Counted from the first letter of the stretch, positions 44,694 through 53,046 are shown. The stretch is 55,765 nucleotides of DNA from Oscillospiraceae bacterium (GCA_009777255.1 WRMG01000005.1:1-55765); one strand, 5' to 3'. Numbers and translations: made by a program. Notes: generated by a model from the letters alone, not told the origin.

Positions 44694-46397
44694 TCACCCC
44701 ACCCACTCCAAAATCTGCGCCATCGTCACGACACCCATCTCGCGGCTGAAGGTTTCCTGCGCGTTGAAACGGGTGCCGTCGCCTTTGATGATTCCCGCCC
44801 GTTGCAGCGCGCCGATCGCCTCGCGCGCCCATGGCGAAATGCTGTCGGCATCGCTGAAGTTCGGCTCGGCGCTCGGAAGGTAGTAGCCTAGTTTAATCAT
44901 AATGTTATACATCAGCGTCAGCGCCATTTCACGCGAAAAGTTGCCGTCGGGATTGAATTTGCCCGTGCCGTCGCCTTTTACTATGCCTAAACCTGCGAGT
45001 TTCTCCACATTCGCGTCCGTCGTGTCGTCGAAAAGGCTCCACGCCGTTATCGTCCTACCGTCGAGATGCTCGTACAGCAACACGGCGAACGCCGCAAACT
45101 CCGCGCGGTTCAGCCAGCGGCGCCAGCTGCCGTCCAAATGCTCCGGTATCAGCCCGAGCTTGCGCGCTTCCTCGACGGCCGCTTTCGCCCAGTCCGACGG
45201 CGTGTCGGCGTCCGAAACCGGCGGGGTCGGCTCAAAGTAGGCAAAGAAGGGTGTTTCTGATGTTTCTGTTGTTGTGGTTGTGTCGGTTGACGGCGGTGTG
45301 TATGGCTCGTCGGGTTCGGTGTCGTCTTTTTCTGACTCGTCAGTTTCGGGCGGGTAAATCACATCGTTTCCGCTGATGTTTTCCTCACCCGTGATGCCGC
45401 CGCTTCTGCTGTTGATCGTGCCGTTGTTTGTCAGCGTTACGCCACTTGGCACCGTCAGGCTCGCGCCGTCAGGCACGGTCAGCGTTTGCCCGTCCTCAAT
45501 CGTCAACTCACCCTTGAGTGTAACATTGCCGTACACCGTGCCGGTGTCGCCGACAAACAGTATGCCGCTTTTATGATCCTGTGTCGCCCAAATCGTTCCC
45601 GACACGAACGCAACACCGTTGCCCTTTACCGTAAATGTGCCTGTGCCTTCTAATATGTTAATGCCGTAGCTGCCGCCGCTGATATTACCAACCGTGCCGG
45701 AGATTGTAACGCTGCCGCCGCGGCCCCCTACTCTAATGCCGTGGGTGGTGCCGCTGATACTGGTCACCGTGCCGGAGATTGTTACGCTGTTGCTTGCGGA
45801 AATGCCGCTGGTGCCGGAGCCGCCGGTGCCGGTAATATCGCCGGTTGTGCCGGAAATTATGACGCTGCCGCCCCCGTCTGCAACAATACCGTTAAAGCCG
45901 CCGGTAATGTCGCCCAGCGTGCCGGTGATTGTGACGCTGCCACCGACTGCGTAAATGCCTCTATCGTTGCCGGTAATGTCGCCAAACGTGCCGGTGATTG
46001 TGACGCTGCCACCGTTTGTGTAAATGCCTCTTTCGTTGCTGGTAATTGTAATATCGTCGCCCTTTCCGGTAATCGTCGAGTCGCCGGGCACCTGAAGCGC
46101 ATGGCCGTTATCTGCGATGATTACAGTCCCCGCCGCAAGTGTTATGTCCGTGGCGGTGCCGGTGACATGAACGCGCCAGCCGCCGTCCGTGCCGTTTGGC
46201 GTGCCGTCGCCCTGAATGAGGACGGTGTCGCCCTCATTGGCGTTAACGGTGATGAGTTTGTCGGTCACCGTGTAGTCGGCCGCAGTCGTGATAATGTTTT
46301 CAAGGTCAACTGTTATGATCTCACCATCAGCCACCGCCGCCGGCACAAACGCGGCCACCATCGCAACCGCCAAAACAACCGCCAAAAACCGTTTCAT
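44694..46397 (-). CDS. S-layer-homology surface protein with beta-helix-like repeats
   Basis: The 567-residue exported protein has a signal peptide (about 1-23, cut near AVADG). A long Gly/Thr/Ile-rich region (about 90-340) has units like GGSVTITGTFGDITGNDRGI of about 23 residues, probably a right-handed beta-helix. An acidic Thr/Pro/Glu-rich linker (about 345-390) leads to three SLH repeats (about 400-567; e.g. GIVKGDGTGKFNPDGNFSRE), which bind secondary cell-wall polymer. No enzyme motif is seen, so adhesion or a structural surface role is likely. It has an AGGAGG ribosome site. It is convergent with the GH94 gene. Confidence 0.88.
   Translation of the reverse strand: MKRFLAVVLAVAMVAAFVPAAVADGEIITVDLENIITTAADYTVTDKLITVNANEGDTVLIQGDGTPNGTDGGWRVHVTGTATDITLAAGTVIIADNGHALQVPGDSTITGKGDDITITSNERGIYTNGGSVTITGTFGDITGNDRGIYAVGGSVTITGTLGDITGGFNGIVADGGGSVIISGTTGDITGTGGSGTSGISASNSVTISGTVTSISGTTHGIRVGGRGGSVTISGTVGNISGGSYGINILEGTGTFTVKGNGVAFVSGTIWATQDHKSGILFVGDTGTVYGNVTLKGELTIEDGQTLTVPDGASLTVPSGVTLTNNGTINSRSGGITGEENISGNDVIYPPETDESEKDDTEPDEPYTPPSTDTTTTTETSETPFFAYFEPTPPVSDADTPSDWAKAAVEEARKLGLIPEHLDGSWRRWLNRAEFAAFAVLLYEHLDGRTITAWSLFDDTTDANVEKLAGLGIVKGDGTGKFNPDGNFSREMALTLMYNIMIKLGYYLPSAEPNFSDADSISPWAREAIGALQRAGIIKGDGTRFNAQETFSREMGVVTMAQILEWVG
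45690..46045 (-). repeat. 69-bp tandem repeats inside the SLH protein gene
   Basis: Near-identical units such as GGTAATGTCGCC recur at 45903 and 45972, a 69-base period, i.e. 23 residues. The best copies are adjacent and others are more diverged, suggesting growth by slippage or unequal exchange. Confidence 0.75.
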
Positions 46398-46413
46398 ATG
46401 TAAAATCCTCCTG

Positions 46414-46765
46414 TGTAGGGGACGGCGTCCTCGACGTCCCGTATCATTAAATTCCCCTCCATGGAGGGGTGGCGCAACGCGCCGGGGTAGTTACGCGCGG
46501 GACGCGTTGTGGAATATACACGGCGCGTCAGGGATGCCGCGCCCTACGGACGGGCCGCGTATGTAAATTATTCCCCTGCATTATACCACAACCGTGCCGA
46601 AAATGCAACAAAAAAATTACCCCCGCCGTGTAAAACGTGCCACGCACCCTGTAGGGGCGACCGTCCCTGGTCGCCCGCCGCGTTATATACGGCGTGGGAT
46701 TTGGCGCGGGCGGCCAATGGCCGCCCCTACGACACACGGCGTGCCGGGGGCGTCGCGCCCTACGT
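46414..46765. repeat. Cluster of short palindromic repeats between the SLH gene and spoIIGA
   Basis: The 478-base gap holds several hairpin units: 46414-46443 (TGTAGGGGACGGCGTCC...), 46450-46489 (AATTCCCCTCCATGGAGGGG...), 46520-46549 (CACGGCGCGTCAGGGATGCC...), 46650-46680 (TGTAGGGGCGACCGTCC...), 46705-46731 and 46735-46765. Most begin or end with GTAGGG/CCCTAC and have variable inner arms. No gene is apparent between them. They resemble small non-autonomous palindromic elements; mobility is inferred. Confidence 0.75.
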
Positions 46766-46771
46766 CCCCTA

Positions 46772-46803
46772 ATTGTTAACTGTTCATTGTTAATTGTTAA
46801 CTG
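46772..46803. repeat. TTAAC-type short repeats
   Basis: ATTGTTAACTG-TTCATTG-TTAATTGTTAACTG contains several copies of TTGTTAA and two TTGTTAACTG ends. It flanks the palindromic repeat cluster and resembles the GTTAC array at 24780. Confidence 0.6.
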
Positions 46804-46817
46804 TATTTGCCGCGCGT

Positions 46818-46851
46818 TACGACAAAAAGCCGCCTCCGCCGTTTGTATAAT
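46818..46851 (+). promoter_or_regulatory. Possible Spo0A-controlled promoter of spoIIGA-sigE
   Basis: A perfect TATAAT (46846-46851) lies 23 bases before the likely spoIIGA start. It has no good -35, but TACGACAAA (46818-46826), one mismatch from the 0A box TTCGACAAA, sits 19 bases upstream of it. This fits an activator-dependent spoIIG promoter. The regulator is inferred. Confidence 0.4.
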
Positions 46852-46874
46852 GGACATGTGAGGACGTGTTTTCC

Positions 46875-47705
46875 GTGACGGTAATATACATAGACAGCCT
46901 TTTCATACTGAATTTCATCATCAACTATCTGCTGCTGCTGCTGTCGGCAAGGCTTACGGGCGCGCCGTTTATCCGCTGGCGGCTCAGCCTGGGCGCGGCG
47001 CTGGGCGCGGCATACGCGGTGGTGACGGTTCTGCCGGGGCTCACATGGACGGGCTCGGTGCTTGCCAAGGTTATAATGACGCTGCCCATCGCCGCGCTGT
47101 CACGGGGCATAGGGCGCGGGTTCCCGCGCTTCCTTGCGCTGTTTTGGCTGACAAGCTGCCTGCTCGCTGGCATAGTGCTGGGCTTGGGGCTCATGGCCGG
47201 CGGCACGCCGTATCTGCACATACCGGCCGAGGCGCTGCTGCTCATGGCGGCGGCGGCGTACTTCATACTGTTCGCCGCGCTCAGGGGCATAGCGCGTTTC
47301 GGCGGCCTGAGGTCAAGGCTTCTGCCGGTAGAGGTGACGTTCCGGGGCCGCCGCGCCGTGTTCAGCGCCCTTGCCGACACGGGCCACACGCTCACCGACC
47401 CCATGACGGGGCAGAGCGTCCTGATCGCAGACAAGAGCTGCCTCATGCCGCTGATGCCAACAGAGGCGCGCGCGCTGATCAGCGCCTCCGAGAACCCCGT
47501 GGAGCTGGTGGAGCAGATCCGGCTTGTGGACGGCGCGCTGCTGTTCAGGCTGATACCGTATCAGGCAATCGGCACGCGCCGCGGCTGGCTGGCGGCGTTC
47601 ACCCCCGACAGCGTTGTCATAAACGGAGAGAAGAAGGTCAAGATGCTGGTGGCGTTCTCGACCCTGTCAGCCGGCAGGGCCTATCGGGCGCTGATCGGCG
47701 CATAA
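46875..47705 (+). CDS. spoIIGA: SpoIIGA, pro-sigma-E processing protease
   Basis: From the GTG at 46875 the protein (276 residues) starts (M)TVIYIDSLFILNFIINYLL and has five membrane helices (to about 140). A cytoplasmic aspartic-protease-like domain follows with ALADTGHTLTDPMTG, the DSGN-like catalytic motif. It cleaves the pro-sequence from sigma-E in the mother cell after septation. The GTG at 46866 is too near the GAGGA site. sigE follows 15 bases after, the classical spoIIG order, which is strong evidence for endospore formation. Confidence 0.9.
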   Translation: MTVIYIDSLFILNFIINYLLLLLSARLTGAPFIRWRLSLGAALGAAYAVVTVLPGLTWTGSVLAKVIMTLPIAALSRGIGRGFPRFLALFWLTSCLLAGIVLGLGLMAGGTPYLHIPAEALLLMAAAAYFILFAALRGIARFGGLRSRLLPVEVTFRGRRAVFSALADTGHTLTDPMTGQSVLIADKSCLMPLMPTEARALISASENPVELVEQIRLVDGALLFRLIPYQAIGTRRGWLAAFTPDSVVINGEKKVKMLVAFSTLSAGRAYRALIGA

Positions 47706-47720
47706 CAAGGAGGACTGACG

Positions 47721-48440
47721 TTGAGTATTTTCAAGCGCATACGGCTGTGGTGGAGCGTATTCAAGGCGCGTATAGGCGTCCATACATACGAGGACATATT
47801 CTATATCGGCGGAAGCGAAACGCTGCCGCCGCCGCTGACCCGCGACGAGGAGGCGCATCTGATAAGCCGCTATTCGGAGAACGACGAGGGGGTCAGGTCT
47901 GTGCTTATCGAGCGCAACCTGCGGCTTGTCGTCTACATCGCGCGGCGTTTTGAAAACACGGGGATATACATAGAGGACCTTATCTCTATCGGCACTATCG
48001 GGCTTATCAAGGCGATAAACACATACAACCCCGAAAAGAATATCAAGCTGGCGACCTATGCCTCGCGCTGTATCGAGAACGAGATACTGATGTACCTGCG
48101 GAAGAACGCGGGGCAGCGCGTCGAGGTATCCATCGACGAGCCGCTGAACACCGACTATGACGGCAACGAGCTGCTGCTGTCCGACATTCTGGGCACCGAG
48201 CCGGACGCGGTTATGCGCCCTATAGAGGACGACGTGGAAAAGCAGCTGCTTACCGCGGCGATAGGGCGGCTCTCCGTAAGGGAGCAGGACATCATCAAGC
48301 TGAGGTTCGGCATAGGCGGCAGCGACGAAAAGACGCAGAAGGAGGTCGCCGATATAATGGGCATATCGCAGTCGTATATATCGCGGCTGGAAAAAAAGAT
48401 CATACAAAGGCTGAGAAGGGACATTTCACGATTGACTTAA
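47721..48440 (+). CDS. sigE: RNA polymerase sporulation sigma factor sigma-E
   Basis: The 239-residue sigma-70 family protein has an N-terminal pro-sequence ([19 protein letters not shown]), then [17 protein letters not shown], the region typical of sigma-E. Region 2 has [19 protein letters not shown] and [21 protein letters not shown]; region 4 ends [18 protein letters not shown]. It directs early mother-cell gene expression after cleavage by SpoIIGA. The TTG start has AAGGAGG upstream. The queT promoter begins inside its last codons. Confidence 0.95.
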   Translation: MSIFKRIRLWWSVFKARIGVHTYEDIFYIGGSETLPPPLTRDEEAHLISRYSENDEGVRSVLIERNLRLVVYIARRFENTGIYIEDLISIGTIGLIKAINTYNPEKNIKLATYASRCIENEILMYLRKNAGQRVEVSIDEPLNTDYDGNELLLSDILGTEPDAVMRPIEDDVEKQLLTAAIGRLSVREQDIIKLRFGIGGSDEKTQKEVADIMGISQSYISRLEKKIIQRLRRDISRLT

Positions 48441-48460
48441 TCTGCGAACCGTGGTAAAAT
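48432..48460 (+). promoter_or_regulatory. Promoter of queT
   Basis: TTGACT (48432-48437) and TAAAAT (48455-48460) are 17 bases apart, overlapping the sigE stop. Transcription would begin near 48467, giving a leader of about 50 bases. Confidence 0.65.
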
Positions 48461-48467
48461 ACACGGC

Positions 48468-48504
48468 AGAGGCGCGCACCGCGCGTCCTTAACCAGACTA
48501 AGGA
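48468..48504 (+). promoter_or_regulatory. Switch-like leader of queT hiding the ribosome site
   Basis: Hairpin A pairs GGCGCGC (48471-48477) with GCGCGTCC (48481-48488). Hairpin B pairs TCCTTA (48486-48491) with TAAGGA (48499-48504), which contains the ribosome-binding sequence. The hairpins share TCC, so they compete. QueT genes are often under preQ1 riboswitches; this leader does not clearly match a known class, so ligand control is only a guess. Confidence 0.4.
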
Positions 48505-48515
48505 GAGCTGTATCT

Positions 48516-49016
48516 ATGAAAAGATTTACCACGTTATCTATTACCCGTATGGCGCTGCTGGCGGCGATCTACGCCGCGCTGACGCTGGCTCTCGCGCCCA
48601 TCAGCTTCGGCCAATTCCAGATAAGGGTGTCCGAGGCTATGACCGTGCTGCCGTTCTTCTTCCCCGAGGCGGTTCCGGCGCTCTTTGTCGGCTGCCTTCT
48701 GGCAAATCTGCTGGGGACGCTGATGGGCGTGTCGCTGGGCGTGCTTGATATTGTTTTCGGGTCGCTTGCCACGCTGCTGGCGGCGTATCTGACCTCGAAG
48801 TGCAAAAAGCTCTGGCTCGCTCCGCTGCCGCCCGTGGTGATCAACGCCGTCGTCATAGGCGCGCTGCTTGCGTATACGCTGACGCCAGAAGCCGGAGCCG
48901 CGGGGTTCCCGATGTTCGCCGGCTCGGTCGGGCTGGGACAGGTCGCCGCGTGCTACGGGTTGGGTATACCGCTGCTGCTGGCGGTAAAAAAGCTCGCGCC
49001 GCGCGGTATCGGCTAG
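48516..49016 (+). CDS. queT: QueT-type transporter (queuosine precursor uptake, ECF S component)
   Basis: The 166-residue membrane protein has about five to six helices and the QueT family pattern: ALTLALAPISFGQFQIRVSEAM and PFFFPEAVPALFVGCLLANLLG, then GVLDIVFGSLATLLAAYL. The family is thought to serve as the substrate-binding subunit of an energy-coupling factor transporter for a queuosine precursor such as preQ1. No ECF ATPase or T component is adjacent, so it would share a module encoded elsewhere. It follows sigE from its own promoter. Confidence 0.87.
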   Translation: MKRFTTLSITRMALLAAIYAALTLALAPISFGQFQIRVSEAMTVLPFFFPEAVPALFVGCLLANLLGTLMGVSLGVLDIVFGSLATLLAAYLTSKCKKLWLAPLPPVVINAVVIGALLAYTLTPEAGAAGFPMFAGSVGLGQVAACYGLGIPLLLAVKKLAPRGIG

Positions 49017-49020
49017 GCGC

Positions 49021-49554
49021 ATGGCGCGCTACGGTTTTCGCGGGGCCGTGCCCGAAACGAAGATATTGGTGCTATACGCTCTGTCGTGCCTGACGATGCC
49101 GGTCACGACGGACAGGCTTGCCGAAATAGTCATGATCGACGAGGGCGTGGACTACTTCCACTGCTGTCAGGCGCTGGCCGAGATGGTGGACAGCGCGCAT
49201 GTCCTGACCAACGAGGAGAGCGGCCAGACGTACTACTCCATATCGCCGCGCGGTTACGAGGTGTCGGAGCTGATGGACAACCAGCTCGCGTTTACGCTGA
49301 AGATGGCCATACGCCAAAGCTCGCAAATGCTTGAGCGCAACGTGGAGCGCGACGCGTTTATCAGCACCGAGGCGTTTACGCGGGGGGGCGTGCCCTCGGT
49401 CTGCTGTGTTCTGACCGACGGCGCCGACCCTGTACTGCATATAGAGCTTATGGTCACCGACCAATCAACATGTGGTATGATAGCCAAAAATTTCAGGCGG
49501 AACGCCGACAAAATATATGAAAAATTACTAAAGATTTTAACTGAAGAGGAATAA
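49021..49554 (+). CDS. DUF4364 family protein
   Basis: The 177-residue protein begins with a winged-helix-like region (KILVLYALSCLTMPVTTDRLAEIV, then a FHCCQALAEMVDSAHV helix) and ends in an acidic helix. This is the DUF4364 pattern common in Clostridia, suggested to be a DNA-binding regulator but without known targets. It starts 4 bases after the queT stop and may be co-transcribed. No effector domain is recognized. Confidence 0.75.
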   Translation: MARYGFRGAVPETKILVLYALSCLTMPVTTDRLAEIVMIDEGVDYFHCCQALAEMVDSAHVLTNEESGQTYYSISPRGYEVSELMDNQLAFTLKMAIRQSSQMLERNVERDAFISTEAFTRGGVPSVCCVLTDGADPVLHIELMVTDQSTCGMIAKNFRRNADKIYEKLLKILTEEE

Positions 49555-49567
49555 TTTCTTTTGGGGC

Positions 49568-49596
49568 TTGTTTTTTTTTCCCGAGTGGGTTATCAT
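49568..49596 (+). promoter_or_regulatory. Probable promoter of the BMP lipoprotein gene
   Basis: TTGTTT (49568-49573) and TATCAT (49591-49596) are 17 bases apart, 48 bases before the ATG. The -35 is weak. Confidence 0.5.
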
Positions 49597-49643
49597 GTAA
49601 CAGAGGGAGTTTCTCCCCGATTTATTAAGGAGGATTTTTATAG

Positions 49644-50723
49644 ATGAAACGGATCATCGGTATTGCGCTGGCGGCGCTCATGCTTGTCGCTCTTCTCGCG
49701 GGTTGCGCGGAAGAATCAGACACTCTCAAGGTAGGTATGGTAACGGACTCCGGTACCATTGACGACAAATCGTTCAATCAGGGCACCTGGGAAGGGATAC
49801 TTAAAGCCAAGGCTGATTTCGGCATTGAGGAGCGGTATCTTATGCCCGGCGGCGAGGCTCATTCCGACTATGTACAGGAGATCACGAATCTCTACGACTC
49901 AGGATTCAAGGTCATCGTAACCCCCGGCTTCAAGTTTGAAACGGCTATCTACGAGATGCAGGAGAGGTATACCGACGCCGTATTCGTCCTTCTTGACGGC
50001 GAGCCGAACGACGGCAACTGGGCGGCGGGCTTCCCCGATTACAAAACCGGCGCCAACACGATCAACTTCCTTTTCGCCGAGGATCAGGCGGGCTTCTTAG
50101 TAGGCGTCGCGGCGGCGGTCGAGCTGGGCAGCGGCGAGCTGGGCTTTATCGGCGGCATGGAGGTTCCGGCGGTTCAGCGCTTTAACTGGGGCTTTCAGCA
50201 GGGTATCAAATACGCGAACGACAATTACGGCACAAGCTGCAATATAAGCGCGGACAACTGCATCTATCAGGGCACGTTCACCGATGTGGCGGCCGGACAG
50301 CAGCTGGCGGCGGTAATGTATGACCGCGGCGTCAGGGCGGTATTCGCGGCGGCCGGCGGCGTCGGCGTCGGCGTTATCAACGAGGGCAAGGAGCGCCGCG
50401 CGTCCGGGCAGGATGTATGGGTTATCGGTGTTGACGTTGACCAGTATGATGACGGCCTTTACAGCGGAAGCAACAGCTGCATACTCACCTCGGCGATGAA
50501 AGGCATCGACGTAGCGACTTATGACACCGTCAAGGCGATTCTTGACGACAACTTTACCGGCGGCAGAACGGTTCTCTACGAAGCGGCGAACGACGGCATC
50601 GGCATCCCCAAGAACAACCCGAACCTGGGCGCCAGAACCATCGGTACCGTCGACGAAGTTTTCAACGGAATTAAAAACGGCAGCATAAGAGTCCAGAACA
50701 CGGGAGACGGACTGCTGCCTTAA
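49644..50723 (+). CDS. BMP-family substrate-binding lipoprotein
   Basis: The 359-residue lipoprotein has a lipobox LLAGC (Cys about 21). The basic membrane protein/PnrA fold follows: VGMVTDSGTIDDKSFNQGTWEG, the central FIGGMEVPAVQRFNWGFQQG and VWVIGVDVDQY. These proteins usually capture purine nucleosides for an ABC importer. No ATPase or permease gene is next to it, and a hairpin lies just after, so it stands alone here. The ribosome site is AAGGAGG. Confidence 0.9.
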   Translation: MKRIIGIALAALMLVALLAGCAEESDTLKVGMVTDSGTIDDKSFNQGTWEGILKAKADFGIEERYLMPGGEAHSDYVQEITNLYDSGFKVIVTPGFKFETAIYEMQERYTDAVFVLLDGEPNDGNWAAGFPDYKTGANTINFLFAEDQAGFLVGVAAAVELGSGELGFIGGMEVPAVQRFNWGFQQGIKYANDNYGTSCNISADNCIYQGTFTDVAAGQQLAAVMYDRGVRAVFAAAGGVGVGVINEGKERRASGQDVWVIGVDVDQYDDGLYSGSNSCILTSAMKGIDVATYDTVKAILDDNFTGGRTVLYEAANDGIGIPKNNPNLGARTIGTVDEVFNGIKNGSIRVQNTGDGLLP

Positions 50724-50763
50724 CGCGCAGCCCTCTCAGGAGGGAATTCCCCATTAGTTTGAA

Positions 50764-50788
50764 AATCCCCCGCCGCCGGCGGGGGATT
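50764..50788 (+). terminator. Hairpin terminator after the BMP gene
   Basis: AATCCCCCGCC-GCC-GGCGGGGGATT is a perfect 11-bp stem. The following GTTGT is a weak T-tract, so termination may be partial. The next gene's AAAGGAGGG starts 5 bases later. Confidence 0.65.
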
Positions 50789-50806
50789 GTTGTAAAGGAG
50801 GGCATT

Positions 50807-51352
50807 ATGATGGATATGCACGATGTAGGCGCGCGTATGCGCGAGGTGCGCGACGTCTGCGGGTTTACGCCGGAGGAGGTAGCGAAGGGTCTGGGTATGC
50901 CGGTCGAGGCTTATCTCGGCTATGAGCAAAGCGGCGCCGATATTCCGATAAGCGTTCTGTACCATGTCGCCACACTCTGCGGTGTGGACCTGAGCGAGCT
51001 TCTTACCGGCGTCGGCAGCCATATCGACACGCTCTGCGTCGTCAAGCGCGGGCAGGGGCTATCAGTTGATAGGTATGCCGGATATAACTTTGAAAATCTG
51101 GCCTTTACGTTCCGGCACAAGATGATGGAGCCGATGCTGGTCACTATTATGCCGAGTGACGGCGACCCCGCGCCGGTCACGCACAACGGACAGGAGTTTA
51201 ATATGGTGCTGGAGGGTGAGATGGATTTGCTTTTCGACGCCAAGCGGATAAGGCTGGGCGCGGGCGACTGCGCCTATTTTGACCCGCGCCGCCCGCACGG
51301 ACAGAGGGCTGTCGGCGGCAGAGCGCGGTTTTTGACGGTTATAGCGGAATGA
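50807..51352 (+). CDS. XRE-family regulator with C-terminal cupin
   Basis: The 181-residue protein has an N-terminal helix-turn-helix (about 5-65: ARMREVRDVCGFTPEEVAKG) and a C-terminal cupin (about 110-180: GQEFNMVLEGEMDLLF, then PRRPHGQRA). The cupin probably senses a small ligand. The ATG at 50807 has AAAGGAGGG five bases upstream; the track start (50759) is inside the hairpin. It is 9 bases before the acyl-CoA ligase gene, which it likely co-regulates. Confidence 0.88.
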   Translation: MMDMHDVGARMREVRDVCGFTPEEVAKGLGMPVEAYLGYEQSGADIPISVLYHVATLCGVDLSELLTGVGSHIDTLCVVKRGQGLSVDRYAGYNFENLAFTFRHKMMEPMLVTIMPSDGDPAPVTHNGQEFNMVLEGEMDLLFDAKRIRLGAGDCAYFDPRRPHGQRAVGGRARFLTVIAE

Positions 51353-51361
51353 GGGTGACTG

Positions 51362-53044
51362 ATGTTAGATAAATATTTACCGAGGATAGAGTTTGATTCA
51401 TATGAGGATTTCAAAGCGAATTATACGGTAAACATACCGGACGATTTTAATTTCGGATATGACGTTGTGGACGGCTGGGCGGCCGCGGATCCCGACAAGC
51501 CCGCGCTGGTGTGGTGTGACGACTGCGGCGGCGAGCGCTCGTTTACGTTCGGGGATATATCCGCGCAGTCCAACAGGGCCGCCAATATGCTGAGAAAGCT
51601 GGGCGTTTCAAAGGGCGACGCCGTTATGCTGATACTGCGCCGCCGCTTTGAATACTGGTTCGTCGTCACGGCACTGCATAAGCTGGGGGCCGTCGCCATA
51701 CCTGCGAGCTTGCAGCTTACGTCGAAGGATATAGACTACCGCGTACAGGCTGCCGGCATCAAAACGCTTATCTGTGTTGACGACGGTTTTGTGCTGGAGC
51801 AGGTGCGGCAGTCGGCGTTTGACGGCGTAAAGATAATCGTTAACGGCGAACGGGACGGCTGGCTATCACTTGATAGGGAACTTGAGGGTATGCCTGATAC
51901 GCTGGAGCGCGTCCCCACAAAATCGGATGATCTGATGCTTATGTACTTCACCTCCGGCACGACGGGGATGCCCAAGATGGTGCGCCACACCTTTGAGCAT
52001 CCGTTGGGGCATATAGTCACCGCGAAATACTGGCAGAGGGTTCAGAACGGCAGGCTGCACATGTCCGTGTCGGATTCGGGATGGGCGAAATTCGGCTGGG
52101 GCAAGATATACGGGCAGTGGCTCTGCGGCGCGGTCATTTTCGCCTATGATATGGACAAGTTCGTGCCTAAGCTGCTGTTGGAAAAGCTCGAAAGGTATAA
52201 GGTGACGACGTTTTGCGCGCCGCCGACGATGTACCGATTTATGCTTCAGGAGGATCTGACGAGGTACGACCTCTCGGGCATAACGCATTGCTGCAACGCG
52301 GGCGAGCCGCTGAATCCCGAGGTTTACCGCCAGTTCAGGGAGCTGACCGGTTTAAGGCTGACCGAGGGCTTCGGGCAGAGCGAATCCAGCGTTATGCTGG
52401 CGAATTTCGAGTGGTTTGAGCCGCGCCCGGGCTCCATGGGCAAGCCGTCGCCGCTGTATGATATAGACCTTGTGGGCGCGGACGGGAAAACCTGTCCCGC
52501 AGGCGTTGAGGGCGAGATAGTCATACGGGGGTTCGGCGACGAAGCTCACCCCTGCGGTCTTTTTTACGGCTACCACAACGATCCGGCTTATAACGCGCGG
52601 GTTATAAGCGGCGGCGTATATTATACCGGCGATGTGGCGTGGCGCGACGACGACGGCTATTACTGGTTCGTCGGACGCAACGACGATGTTATCAAGTGTT
52701 CGGGGTACCGCATCGGCCCGTTTGAGGTCGAGAGCGCGCTGGTGGAGCATCCCGATGTCGTGGAGTGCGCCGTCACCGCCGCGCCGGACCCCGTGCGCGG
52801 GCAGGTGGTCAAGGCGTCGGTAATTCTGCGGGCGGGCGTGACGGGGACGCCGGAGCTGGTGAAGGAATTGCAAAACCATGTAAAAAAGCTGACGGCGCCG
52901 TATAAATACCCGAGGATAATTGAGTTTGTGACGGAGCTGCCCAAGACGGTGAGCGGCAAAATAAAACGCAAGCAGATACGCGAGGCGGATGAGTGCGCGG
53001 CCCCGCCGCCTCCGGCGGCGCCCCCTGCGGAGGGGGTTAAATAG
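51362..53044 (+). CDS. AMP-forming acyl-CoA synthetase
   Basis: The 560-residue ANL-superfamily enzyme has the P-loop YFTSGTTGMPKMV, LTEGFGQSESS, YYTGDVAWRDDDGYYWFVGR and the catalytic Lys in LPKTVSGKIKRKQI. It resembles acetyl/medium-chain acyl-CoA synthetases that activate a carboxylate to acyl-AMP and then acyl-CoA. It is coupled to an XRE-cupin regulator. The last about 15 residues (AAPPPPAAPPAEG) are encoded by a palindromic repeat (53001-53040), which also provides the stop region. Substrate unknown. Confidence 0.9.
   Translation: MLDKYLPRIEFDSYEDFKANYTVNIPDDFNFGYDVVDGWAAADPDKPALVWCDDCGGERSFTFGDISAQSNRAANMLRKLGVSKGDAVMLILRRRFEYWFVVTALHKLGAVAIPASLQLTSKDIDYRVQAAGIKTLICVDDGFVLEQVRQSAFDGVKIIVNGERDGWLSLDRELEGMPDTLERVPTKSDDLMLMYFTSGTTGMPKMVRHTFEHPLGHIVTAKYWQRVQNGRLHMSVSDSGWAKFGWGKIYGQWLCGAVIFAYDMDKFVPKLLLEKLERYKVTTFCAPPTMYRFMLQEDLTRYDLSGITHCCNAGEPLNPEVYRQFRELTGLRLTEGFGQSESSVMLANFEWFEPRPGSMGKPSPLYDIDLVGADGKTCPAGVEGEIVIRGFGDEAHPCGLFYGYHNDPAYNARVISGGVYYTGDVAWRDDDGYYWFVGRNDDVIKCSGYRIGPFEVESALVEHPDVVECAVTAAPDPVRGQVVKASVILRAGVTGTPELVKELQNHVKKLTAPYKYPRIIEFVTELPKTVSGKIKRKQIREADECAAPPPPAAPPAEGVK
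53001..53040. repeat. Palindromic repeat forming the 3' end of the acyl-CoA ligase gene
   Basis: CCCCGCCGCCTCCGGCGGCG followed by CCCCCTGCGGAGGGGGTTAA reads, in reverse complement, much like the unit at 46450-46489 (AA-CCCCTCC-n-GGGG-GGC...GCC-GGGG). It adds a Pro/Ala-rich tail to the ligase and supplies GGAGGGGG as ribosome site for dusB. Confidence 0.6.
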
Positions 53045-53046
53045 AT

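Noticed and set aside
44594-46765. CRISPR array
   Set aside because: The repeats are palindromic, irregularly spaced and variable, without uniform spacers or cas genes.
48468-48510. Firm call of a preQ1-I riboswitch
   Set aside because: The tail ACTAAGGAG is suggestive, but the loop and first stem do not fit the consensus I know. Kept only as a switch-like leader.
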